Assembly: GCA_950059285.1 (NCBI GenBank)
Contig: CATLTV010000031.1
Location: 1 to 37,303, forward strand
Reading direction: 5' to 3'
Source: an uncultured Pseudomonadota bacterium
Lineage (GTDB): Bacteria > Myxococcota_A > Bradymonadia > Bradymonadales > Bradymonadaceae
DNA: 37,303 bases
Made by a program: the position numbers and the translations under genes. This document shows, one piece after another, positions 6,185 through 13,741 of this stretch (positions within the stretch are counted from its first letter, which is position 1; each line of letters begins with the position of its first letter). The notes below the pieces were generated by a model. The model ran no database searches and was not told the DNA's origin. It saw nothing but the letters and a program-made list of their open reading frames with translations.

Positions 6185-8536
6185 TTACCAGCGCACGCCA
6201 GCGATCGCGTCGGCGCGAGCGACCTTGATGGTCTTTCCTCCCTTCTTGTATGGAATGGTGCCTCGAATCACGACGTACATTGCGATGCGGCGGCCGCTCT
6301 TGAGTGCCCGACGAGCTCGATCCGTCTTGCTTTCGAGGAAGAGTAAGTGTCCGCTATCTGTTTTCATCAGGTACTTTCCGCCGACGTTTTGTTTGACGTA
6401 ACCACCCACGGCGATTCTGGCGCCCTTGTGCTTCCAGGGTCTGGACAGCACGTCTTCAAACTCACTTGCGGTGTGTGTAAATGGATAGAGGGCCATGAAC
6501 TCATAGCGATTATTCCAGCTATCAAACTCATCGATGGGATAGGCGGCCTCGAGCTTCTTTTGCAGCGCGGCGCTAGCTTTGGAGACCTTTCTTTGCTCCT
6601 TCTTTGTGGTCGCAAGCTCCTCGGCTTCTTGCAGGGTATTTCGCCAGACGTAGACATCCCCGGCGATGTCGTGTTCGGCCTGGTGTTTTGCCTGGTCAAT
6701 CAGGACATCGATCATCACGGACTGGTAGCGAGCGTCCACTTTGGAGTCGGAGCTGATGAGCAATTTGAGCGCCATCAGATCATCGCCTCTGGACAGCTGC
6801 TCAGAGAGGAGCGGTTTGATGGTGTCAAGCACAGCGAGTCTGGCTTGTGTCGCAAGCTCGGGCTCGGGCTCAAGCGCGAGGATTTGACGAAGCAGGTCGG
6901 TTTGCTCGGTGTAGGACATCTCCGGGGTCAGCTTGGCGAGCAGCGCGTTTGCCTTGACGTTGGAGATTTTGAGCTGCATGCGATCAAGCTCGGCAGACAG
7001 TTTTTGCTCGTTCACCTCACGAGCATATGTCCTGGCGTCGTCCAGTTGAGACTGTGCCTCATCGATGTGTTTGAGCTCAAAGTGATCGACCGCCTCACTG
7101 TAATGGTGGAGGGACAACACCCTGGCGATTTGCCCCTTTGCCTCGGAGGATACCACCTGAGCATGGAGCGTCTTGATACGTTGCATTAACGGCGTAAGAG
7201 GTTGGACTGTCTTATTTTTATGCACTGCCATGAAGTTGTCGCTGCTTAACTTGGCGAGCAGCATCTCAGTCTTTTGCACCTGTTCATGGGCCAGGGGTTT
7301 GCGCTGTTTCCAGAGCGCCAGCGCATGTGACCAGCGGGCCTCGTAGTCCGCAGGATCAATCTCTTTGAGCTGTTCGGCGTGCCACTGATACACGTGGCGG
7401 GAGATCTCTTCGATGGACTCGGGAGGGAGCTTGTCCCAGCGTGCACGGAGCGCGTCATCATCGTCCCAGAGCTTGGGGTAATCCTTGATGAACGCCTCGT
7501 TTACAAGTTGTGCATAGCGTGAATGAAGTGTGCGGCGTTGCTCACCAGGCATGGTTTTATGCGTATCCAGATACTGTAAAATCTGTGTCGTAGAGCCCTT
7601 CTCCATGAGCGCGGGATACAGAAACGCGTGCGCCTGTCGAGCGTGCATACCCGAGGCATAAGACTGAAGGTAGCCAAAGTAATCATCGATGTGTCCAGAG
7701 GATACAGCCCTGTTCCAGAGCTCATCATCAAAGTGTTTTCGGCGAGCGCGTTGCCACTTCTGAGGAAGTGGTGGAAGCTTGACCGTTTGATTCTCGCTGA
7801 CTTGAATCAGACCTGGCGAGCTGCTTTCAGGCAATGCTTCTTGCAGGACAAGCAGGTTTGAGAGTTCAAAGCGGGCGATACCATCTTCATTGGTGGTGAT
7901 ATGCATGGTTGAAAGTCCGCTATCGTCAGAGAATGCGAGCTCAAGATCTGCATGTGCCATCGGTCCTGTGTGGCATATCACGCGCTCTTCGGGGTGAACC
8001 TCTTCACGTCGGTCCAGAACCTCGACGCGATCACGAGCCCTCATCAGGTCCACGCCGACCAGCGCAAACGCTCCGACACTAAACAGCCCAAAACCAATCG
8101 CGGCGGCGCGATCCTGTGCAGGTGTAAAGGGCTCATTGGGCGTACCATCCTCGTTCTCTCCTCCAGAGAGACAGCCCTGATGCGCCATGTGAAGAGAGGC
8201 GCAACCTGCAGAGAGCATACCGAGGACAGATACCGACAGGGGAACCACAGGGTCCTTGATACGGCGCACGGTGTGGCGTTGCTCCTCGTAGACATCATAG
8301 ATCTCATTGCGACAGATGGTCTGGGAGGTGCCCTTGATCACAAGCGCAGCATCGTGAGTGTTGAAGCTCCCGACATACTCGGTCTCCAGGGCGTGCACCA
8401 CATCCTTGCTCAGGGGTCTCCTGGCGAGCGCCTGGATGAGAACATCCTTCTCGGAATGCTCCTCTTGAATGGAGGCACAACCAGCGTTGCCCAAAAACAG
8501 GGCGCACAGAAAACACATATATCGTGTTGATTTCAT
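6185..8536 (-). CDS. Large lipoprotein, 783 aa, unknown function
   Basis: Signal peptide with lipobox NAGC (Cys20); AAAGGA 8 nt upstream supports ATG 8536. Two hydrophobic stretches follow, around residues 97-112 (PLSVSVLGMLSAGCASL) and 148-165 (GFGLFSVGAFALVGVDL), possibly a membrane hairpin. The middle (about 260-640) is rich in helices and Gln/Glu/Leu, resembling tandem helical repeats. The last ~85 residues are basic, beta-rich and glycine-containing (GGYVKQNVGGKYLMKT), possibly an OB- or SH3-like module. I recognise no named family. Its signal peptide resembles that of the WG-repeat neighbour. Long antisense open frames in this region are shadows of its codon bias. Confidence 0.85.
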   Translation of the reverse strand: MKSTRYMCFLCALFLGNAGCASIQEEHSEKDVLIQALARRPLSKDVVHALETEYVGSFNTHDAALVIKGTSQTICRNEIYDVYEEQRHTVRRIKDPVVPLSVSVLGMLSAGCASLHMAHQGCLSGGENEDGTPNEPFTPAQDRAAAIGFGLFSVGAFALVGVDLMRARDRVEVLDRREEVHPEERVICHTGPMAHADLELAFSDDSGLSTMHITTNEDGIARFELSNLLVLQEALPESSSPGLIQVSENQTVKLPPLPQKWQRARRKHFDDELWNRAVSSGHIDDYFGYLQSYASGMHARQAHAFLYPALMEKGSTTQILQYLDTHKTMPGEQRRTLHSRYAQLVNEAFIKDYPKLWDDDDALRARWDKLPPESIEEISRHVYQWHAEQLKEIDPADYEARWSHALALWKQRKPLAHEQVQKTEMLLAKLSSDNFMAVHKNKTVQPLTPLMQRIKTLHAQVVSSEAKGQIARVLSLHHYSEAVDHFELKHIDEAQSQLDDARTYAREVNEQKLSAELDRMQLKISNVKANALLAKLTPEMSYTEQTDLLRQILALEPEPELATQARLAVLDTIKPLLSEQLSRGDDLMALKLLISSDSKVDARYQSVMIDVLIDQAKHQAEHDIAGDVYVWRNTLQEAEELATTKKEQRKVSKASAALQKKLEAAYPIDEFDSWNNRYEFMALYPFTHTASEFEDVLSRPWKHKGARIAVGGYVKQNVGGKYLMKTDSGHLLFLESKTDRARRALKSGRRIAMYVVIRGTIPYKKGGKTIKVARADAIAGVRW

Positions 8537-8586
8537 GGGTAAAATCCTTTCAAAAATAAGTTAGTATGGCTCAACAACCTGAGAGT

Positions 8587-8632
8587 TTTGGATATTTAGA
8601 TATTTAAATATTCAAATATTCAAATATCCAAA
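8587..8632 (-). terminator. AT-rich hairpin at a gene end
   Basis: TTTGGATATTT (8587-8597) pairs perfectly with AAATATCCAAA (8622-8632). The loop is made of tandem ATATTCAA-like units. It sits just downstream of the minus-strand stop at 8636 and about 50 bp upstream of the next minus-strand gene. It is probably a weak or structured terminator. Confidence 0.55.
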
Positions 8633-8635
8633 TAT

Positions 8636-10537
8636 TTAAAATTTTGAGAAGAAGGCCGAGGTCTCGGCATCGGGCTGATACTTTGTGGAAATGTGAGCGA
8701 AAGGATCGTGCACCTCGGGATTGGCCATGAGCTTTATCGTGGCGGTGTCCTCGGGGCATTCCTCGGCATGCAGCGTGATGATGATATCTGGAACACCATC
8801 ACCGTTGAGGTCTTTCAGGCCAGCATCTTTAACCTCACTGTCCACCTTCTCGCCTTGACAGGGGTAACTCTCGCTACCCACGAGCACAGGGAGGTTGTAG
8901 ATGGCCTCACGGTTTTGCGGATCAAACCGCACCAGGGAGAGCTGCTCACCTGGGGGCTCCTCGGAGTGCTCACAGAGGAAGATATCCTGCGTAAGCTGTG
9001 TGGAATCATGAAGGAGGCGACAGTACCCATAAAACCCAGAGTGGAAGCTGCGCAGGAAGACATTGCCCTGAAGGTCACGCTCCACAAGGAGCTTTGCCGA
9101 CGTATCCATGGTCACATCATCATGCGAACAGTCGGTGGCATCGATCAACAACCCCGCTCGCCAGGGGGCAGTAAAGCGCCCTGGGTAACCATCAGAGATC
9201 GTGAACTCCATACTATTGACGGTGTGCGAGTTGGCCTTGAGGGGGCAGCGGCTACAGGTGTAGGTAATCTCATCAAAGAGCGCCCCATTACGCATGATAG
9301 TGCGGCTCTTATGGGTGAGGTTCTGATCACACACGGCGTGCGCGATGCGTGTTCTTTCCTTGTCGTCAAGGTCAGCAAAAGTGTCTGGATTATTTAGACT
9401 TTTCTTGTCGGGCAGGACGTTTACAACGCGGTTATTTTTATCGAGGTAGATCGTAGCATCGGTGTGAATATTGATAAGAGGCGTGAAGATACCGGAGCGC
9501 TCTTTTTCAAGGACCGAGTGGATATCCACGATGCTCAAGGCCTTCAGGCGAGGATAGGATTGCTGCTCCTTGAGCTGTGAAAAGAGCTGCTTGATCCAGA
9601 ACATCTCGTCGTGAGAGAGCTGTTGGTTTGAGGTGGTTTGAACTGTGGCTTTGGTTCGGGTTGTGGGTGTGCTCTGAGAGTGATCACGCACCAGGGCGAC
9701 GATCTGTGTAGGATCGGCCTGGTTCATGAAATAGATGTGGGGTTGAATCGCAGTGATATCAGGCGTCACTGGAGTGTTTGAATCGTTTGTGGGTTCCTCT
9801 TTTTTGACGAGTCGTGGGGAGTCAAAGTCATTCTTCTGATTGAAGCGAGGGGGGATGGTGAGGAGCGCCTCGGCCTGTTCAGCGGGGATGGGAAAGCTGC
9901 GTGGAAAGTCGAAGAAATCGAGGACAAAGAGCTTGCCATCAAACGCCTGGGGTTTGATATCTTCGGGAGGATCGTTGTTTTGGAGTGAGAGGGTGTGTTC
10001 ACACTCGGAGCAGAGGATCTTGGTGTGATGGAGCGCGAACGGGTAGCGATTCTTGTCAAAGTCGTACTCATTGAGAGCGAGCTCGTGTGAGATGCACAGC
10101 GATGAGGTGTTGATGATGGCTTTTAGCTCCTTGCTAAACTGGACTCGCAGTTCCTTGAGCTTGCGCTCCTTGTCAAAGGCGCTGGTGTCCTGAGAGAACG
10201 AGACGCCATAGAGCCACATCAGGCGCCTGTCGCGAGGATCAGGGTAGTTGTGCCCCTGTTGCTCCAGTTGGTGGAGGTAGAGCACGCCGAGATCCCTGGT
10301 AGAGAGCACGTGACAGCGCTCAAACTCGGGCTTGAGAGGATGGTCCTGAAACGTACCCCATGAGATACTTTGAATCAGGTCTTGCTGTGATGATAACCCT
10401 TTACTATCAGATTTAAGGTCTTGATTTTGATTGATTTTATTTACATTTTCTGGAGTCTTATCCGAGCATGACAACCACAGCGTGGATGTGAGGATAAGTA
10501 GTGCAAGAGGATGATGTGTGGTGTGTGTACGTGCCAT
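8636..10537 (-). CDS. Secreted lipoprotein, 633 aa, unknown function
   Basis: An in-frame ATG exists at 10558, but ATGGAGACATCCTC just after it supplies a GGAG correctly spaced for ATG 10537, so I start there. The product begins MARTHTTHHPLALL and has a lipobox-like LWLSC with Cys24. The body has low-complexity Asn/Gln/Asp-rich stretches. It also has two Cys pairs, LCSEC about a quarter of the way in and TCSRC about two thirds in, which could bind metal or form disulfides. Near the C-terminus DLNGDGVPD fits a calcium-binding FG-GAP/EF-hand-like loop. I cannot assign a family. It is likely attached to the outer membrane and may bind calcium. The stop codon lies in an AT-rich tandem repeat shared in style with its neighbours. 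Confidence 0.85.
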   Translation of the reverse strand: MARTHTTHHPLALLILTSTLWLSCSDKTPENVNKINQNQDLKSDSKGLSSQQDLIQSISWGTFQDHPLKPEFERCHVLSTRDLGVLYLHQLEQQGHNYPDPRDRRLMWLYGVSFSQDTSAFDKERKLKELRVQFSKELKAIINTSSLCISHELALNEYDFDKNRYPFALHHTKILCSECEHTLSLQNNDPPEDIKPQAFDGKLFVLDFFDFPRSFPIPAEQAEALLTIPPRFNQKNDFDSPRLVKKEEPTNDSNTPVTPDITAIQPHIYFMNQADPTQIVALVRDHSQSTPTTRTKATVQTTSNQQLSHDEMFWIKQLFSQLKEQQSYPRLKALSIVDIHSVLEKERSGIFTPLINIHTDATIYLDKNNRVVNVLPDKKSLNNPDTFADLDDKERTRIAHAVCDQNLTHKSRTIMRNGALFDEITYTCSRCPLKANSHTVNSMEFTISDGYPGRFTAPWRAGLLIDATDCSHDDVTMDTSAKLLVERDLQGNVFLRSFHSGFYGYCRLLHDSTQLTQDIFLCEHSEEPPGEQLSLVRFDPQNREAIYNLPVLVGSESYPCQGEKVDSEVKDAGLKDLNGDGVPDIIITLHAEECPEDTATIKLMANPEVHDPFAHISTKYQPDAETSAFFSKF

Positions 10538-10602
10538 GAGGATGTCTCCATGAGTCATGTTTTAAGAGTGAGTGACACTGGAGAGAGTCCTGACTGTTGA
10601 TG

Positions 10603-10615
10603 AAACTGACAGTTT
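10603..10615. promoter_or_regulatory. Palindromic motif AAACTGACAGTTT, possible operator
   Basis: This 13-bp palindrome lies 66 bp upstream of the start at 10537. The same motif with T at the centre, AAACTGTCAGTTT, occurs at 12257-12269 between the two CARF effector genes. A shared regulator is possible; two sites alone are weak evidence. Confidence 0.35.
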
Positions 10616-10650
10616 TCTTTGGTTGATATGAATGAACTTGTTCAACACCG

Positions 10651-10716
10651 AAAAGGATGAAGGGCCATGGTGCTGAATTTATGAATAAATTCAGCACCAT
10701 GGCCCTTCATCCTTTT
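10651..10716 (-). terminator. Perfect 32-bp palindromic terminator
   Basis: Positions 10651-10682 are exactly reverse-complementary to 10685-10716, leaving only GA between the arms. It lies about 30 bp past the minus-strand stop at 10748. Between hairpin and stop is a T-rich stretch on the plus strand and tandem ATCAAAAA units. It probably terminates the CARF-HEPN gene and isolates it from the lipoprotein gene downstream. Confidence 0.85.
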
Positions 10717-10747
10717 GGATGTGATTTTTTTATCAAAAAATCAAAAA

Positions 10748-12136
10748 TCAGGAGAGTTGTTCAAGCGTGGCCTTAAACTCAGCGAGGGCTTCGGTGATTT
10801 TCTTGGCTGTGCCAGTAACTTTGCCATGCTTATCTTTGTTACGTGCAAGAGGGCTATTCACTGTCCTGTCCATGTAGGCATGGTTGAGGTCGTTTCGAAC
10901 GGCCTTGATGGATGATGCAGCGCTCAGCAAAGAGGATGATGCCATGGCATTGACGAAGGTGCGGAGATATTCATACTGTGCATCAGAGAGCGTAATTTGT
11001 TCAACTTTTTGACCACTGAGAATAACCTGTTTGTTTTCATTAAATTCGTTCTTGGTGGCAGCCCCAATGATCTCATCACTCTCTTCGCGACTCTCAGTGT
11101 CTGTGACATGAGCGACCAGGGTACTAGTCCACTCGCTGGCCACGGTCAGAGCACTACTAATCATACCATTTTTTGTATACCATTCGATCAACCCGAGCTG
11201 CGCGCGCATGCCCTCGGTGGAGTCCCAGGGTTCCTTCGAAATCATGGGTTCGAGCTCCTCGCGAAGAATCTCCTTGAGAGGGAGGATGAACTTACCGAGC
11301 TGTTCGGTGACGGGGTTCCAGTCAGACAGGACATAGTTTTCATAAAGTGTGTTGGTGATGCTATCTGGCCCAATGAGCAGCGGGACGCAGTTATGTTGAA
11401 TGGCAGTGGACCAATCCTGTAGACGACCAGCAAAATTCTTGAGCTTGGGTATGGGCTTACCTGATTTAGAGCCTGGGCGACCTGATTTAAAATATTGATT
11501 TTGCTTCTCTTCAGCGAGTTTTGCCAGAGGTTCTGCATTCCCTGAACGTGCAAAGGCATCAAAGCCACTGGCCCAGCTGTTAAGTTCCCACAAAGTGCCA
11601 AGCTCAATCATCGGAGCAATATCAGAGCCTTCCTCACGAAGCTCCCAGGCACCGTACACGATGGATTCCACGATGAGCTTGCGTTTCAAGCTCCTGACAT
11701 AGTTCATGATCAACAAACCAAGCGCGGGGAGCGCACGGTAACCGTGTGTGAGGTCAAACACGATGTGTTCAGGACCCTTCTGAAGTTCCTCGGAGACCAG
11801 CTCAAACAGGTTATAGATGGCTTGTTGGTCCAGGCGATCAGGAATCTCAACGAGGTGAGGATCGGGCAGCTCACAGGCGCTGAACTCTTTCAAGAGCTCT
11901 TCACCATGTCTTTCTTGTGACGTGGGTGTGGCAAAGATGGTGACCTTCCCGAGGCGTTCACGAGGGATGCCATGAGCCACGGCGGTCTGAATGTAGGTGA
12001 CTTCACCAGACTGTTCACGAGTGTATAGATGGGCGCTCTCTTCGGGATAGCTGTAGGTACAAGGCTGGTATTTGCCTGTACCAAGGAAGGCGAACATGTG
12101 AATTTTTTCGGGACTCTGGTTCTTCTTTTGACTCAT
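10748..12136 (-). CDS. CARF-HEPN ribonuclease, Csx1/TM1812 family, type III CRISPR effector
   Basis: The N-terminal CARF (cyclic oligoadenylate sensing) domain shows the TM1812-family signatures FLGTGKY (residues 17-23) and FDLTHGYRALP (127-137). The C-terminal half is helical and carries RNDLNH (414-419), matching the HEPN active-site pattern R-x4-H. In this family, binding of cyclic oligoadenylate made by Cas10 switches on a nonspecific RNase. At 462 aa it has normal family length. AAGGAG 8 nt upstream supports ATG 12136. It is transcribed away from the cmr operon, 212 bp from a second CARF gene, and ends at a perfect 32-bp hairpin. Family placement is from motifs by eye; the nucleotide specificity (cA4 or cA6) cannot be read from the sequence. 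Confidence 0.9.
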   Translation of the reverse strand: MSQKKNQSPEKIHMFAFLGTGKYQPCTYSYPEESAHLYTREQSGEVTYIQTAVAHGIPRERLGKVTIFATPTSQERHGEELLKEFSACELPDPHLVEIPDRLDQQAIYNLFELVSEELQKGPEHIVFDLTHGYRALPALGLLIMNYVRSLKRKLIVESIVYGAWELREEGSDIAPMIELGTLWELNSWASGFDAFARSGNAEPLAKLAEEKQNQYFKSGRPGSKSGKPIPKLKNFAGRLQDWSTAIQHNCVPLLIGPDSITNTLYENYVLSDWNPVTEQLGKFILPLKEILREELEPMISKEPWDSTEGMRAQLGLIEWYTKNGMISSALTVASEWTSTLVAHVTDTESREESDEIIGAATKNEFNENKQVILSGQKVEQITLSDAQYEYLRTFVNAMASSSLLSAASSIKAVRNDLNHAYMDRTVNSPLARNKDKHGKVTGTAKKITEALAEFKATLEQLS

Positions 12137-12348
12137 AAACAGGACTCCTTTTGGATTATGGTTCTCAATAATTAGATTTATTTTAAAGAAAAATAAACAT
12201 TAAAATTCAACAACTTAAACACAACGATGTGCGGGTGGTCTTATTTTTATGCCACCAAACTGTCAGTTTTGTATGGGCAACAGCCTCTTACCCAGTGAAC
12301 GCCATTGAGTGTTGAGATGAAATGTTATTGTGAAAATACGGAGAACAT
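12137..12348. promoter_or_regulatory. Divergent control region between the two CARF effectors
   Basis: This 212-bp AT-rich interval must hold promoters for both effector genes. It contains the palindrome AAACTGTCAGTTT (12257-12269), related to the one at 10603, and an A/T hairpin (12177-12184 with 12190-12197). Each gene has its own good ribosome-binding site (AAGGAG for the minus gene, CGGAGA for the plus gene). I could not place convincing -35/-10 boxes. Confidence 0.5.
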
Positions 12349-13518
12349 ATGTCAAAGCAAAACCATTCTCACCTTGTTGTATCCACCTGTGGAACTAGCC
12401 TGCTTACAAATGACTGTAACCCAACCACAAAGAAGACGCTTCTTGAGTGTGCAAACATGTCGAAGAGTGAATTTATCAAGCAGGATACACATACGATTCG
12501 TATCATTGAGCATCACATCCAACAACGTGTACAGAAGCTGCTAGAGGCCGATGTTACCGAGGCCAAAAAGATGTGCGCCGAGTTAAACGGCATCCTGACC
12601 ACGATGGAGAGTGATGCGTTTGATGGTGGTTCCACACACCACACGCTGATCGCGACGGGTACCTACCTTGGAGGCAAGACAGCGTCGATGGTTCAACAAT
12701 GGCTCAAGAAGCAATACCCCATGGCAAACGTGATGGTTGAGCAGTTTGAGCGCTTGCAGACACGCGACGCCGACCTGTTTGGTGAAGCAGTCTCGGACAT
12801 CATCAAGTGGATCACAGAGACGCTTCCTGGCTACACCCAGGGTCAATACAAGGTGACGATGAACCTGACTGGAGGATTCAAGAGCGTGAATGGTGTCCTG
12901 CAAAGCCTCGGGTTGTTATATGCCGATGAAATCGTGTACCTGTTTGAGGGAGCAAGCCGCGAAGGTGACAACAGTAAATCCCTGATAAGAATACCAAAGT
13001 TGCCGTTCAGCATTGAGGTTGATGGTATTATCGAGGAGCACATCACACAGTTCAGGCTCATGGGTCAGTGCAATGAGCTTGTCCCAAAGTCAGCGCTTCT
13101 GAGAGTCCCCGAGATGTTGTTGATGCATGTAGACGATGGCCTTTACGGGCTCTCCTGGTGGGGAGAGGTGTTGTGGGCAGAGTTCAGGGAGCGTGAGTAT
13201 AATGTGCGTGTGCTGCCCTCCCCTCTCACTGGTGAGATTGTGTATGGTTCACGTTTCCTGAAGACATGCGATGGCTATCCCTCCAAGATGATCAAGCACA
13301 TCAATCAGACCCTCGACGACCTCGCTCGCCATGTGATTGAGAACGGGAAATACAACCCCAAATCGCTTGATGTGAAGAGCTTCAAGGGGAGCCCATCGGT
13401 CAACTCCACCCATGAGTGTGATGTGATCGAGAAGTTCAGGATCCTCTTTCACAAGGAGCGTAATGAGGATGGGAAGCTTGTCTATGTGCTTGATGAGTTC
13501 CACGAGGGTTATCATTAA
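12349..13518 (+). CDS. CARF protein with C-terminal RelE-like domain, probable type III CRISPR effector (Cami1-like)
   Basis: Residues 1-205 look like an APE2256-type CARF domain, with STCGTSLLT (12-20) as the first nucleotide-binding loop and NLTGGFKSV (172-180) as the second. A linker or winged-helix-like segment follows. Residues 295-389 fit the RelE/ParE toxin fold: EIVYGSRFLK as the first strand, a two-helix segment (311-332), then KSFKG (343-347), FRILFHKE (363-370) and a final VLDEFHEGYH. Lys343, Lys346, Arg364, His385 and Tyr388 sit where RelE toxins have basic and Tyr catalytic residues. CARF-RelE proteins (Cami1) are known type III effectors that cleave mRNA on ribosomes when cyclic oligoadenylate binds. 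The CARF call is strong; the RelE call is pattern-based. GGAG upstream supports ATG 12349. The gene precedes cas10 by 223 bp in the same direction. Confidence 0.8.
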   Translation: MSKQNHSHLVVSTCGTSLLTNDCNPTTKKTLLECANMSKSEFIKQDTHTIRIIEHHIQQRVQKLLEADVTEAKKMCAELNGILTTMESDAFDGGSTHHTLIATGTYLGGKTASMVQQWLKKQYPMANVMVEQFERLQTRDADLFGEAVSDIIKWITETLPGYTQGQYKVTMNLTGGFKSVNGVLQSLGLLYADEIVYLFEGASREGDNSKSLIRIPKLPFSIEVDGIIEEHITQFRLMGQCNELVPKSALLRVPEMLLMHVDDGLYGLSWWGEVLWAEFREREYNVRVLPSPLTGEIVYGSRFLKTCDGYPSKMIKHINQTLDDLARHVIENGKYNPKSLDVKSFKGSPSVNSTHECDVIEKFRILFHKERNEDGKLVYVLDEFHEGYH

Positions 13519-13578
13519 GAACGTGTGTTGTGGGCATAAGTCAAAATTTGATCTCAAATTCAGAGCCTATTTTGTGCT

Positions 13579-13628
13579 TGCAGAATATCTAAACTACAGC
13601 GTAGTCTGTCTTACAAATATATTCTGCA
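13579..13628 (+). promoter_or_regulatory. Structured element upstream of cas10
   Basis: A 10-bp perfect stem (13579-13588 with 13619-13628, arm TGCAGAATAT) encloses a nested hairpin ACTAC-AGC-GTAGT (13593-13605). It lies between the CARF-RelE stop and cas10. It could be a terminator, an attenuator or an operator controlling the operon. Confidence 0.5.
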
Positions 13629-13700
13629 TTTATGGGCTTAGCCTGCATATATTCGGGGAATACATCTTTTAAAACATGCTTTCAAGTTACTGATTTATCA

Positions 13701-13706
13701 TATAAT
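13701..13706 (+). promoter_or_regulatory. Candidate -10 box of the cmr operon
   Basis: TATAAT lies 36 bp before the cas10 start in an AT-rich stretch. No good -35 box sits 16-18 bp upstream, so this is a tentative promoter call. Confidence 0.35.
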
Positions 13707-13741
13707 TCAGGCATAACGAAACACCTCAAGATGGAGTATGA

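Noticed and set aside
6347-7189. 280-aa plus-strand open frame
   Set aside because: It is antisense to the 783-aa lipoprotein, whose signal peptide, ribosome-binding site and composition make that the real gene.
8693-9397. 234-aa plus-strand open frame
   Set aside because: Antisense to the 633-aa lipoprotein; no ribosome-binding site or domain, typical codon-bias shadow.
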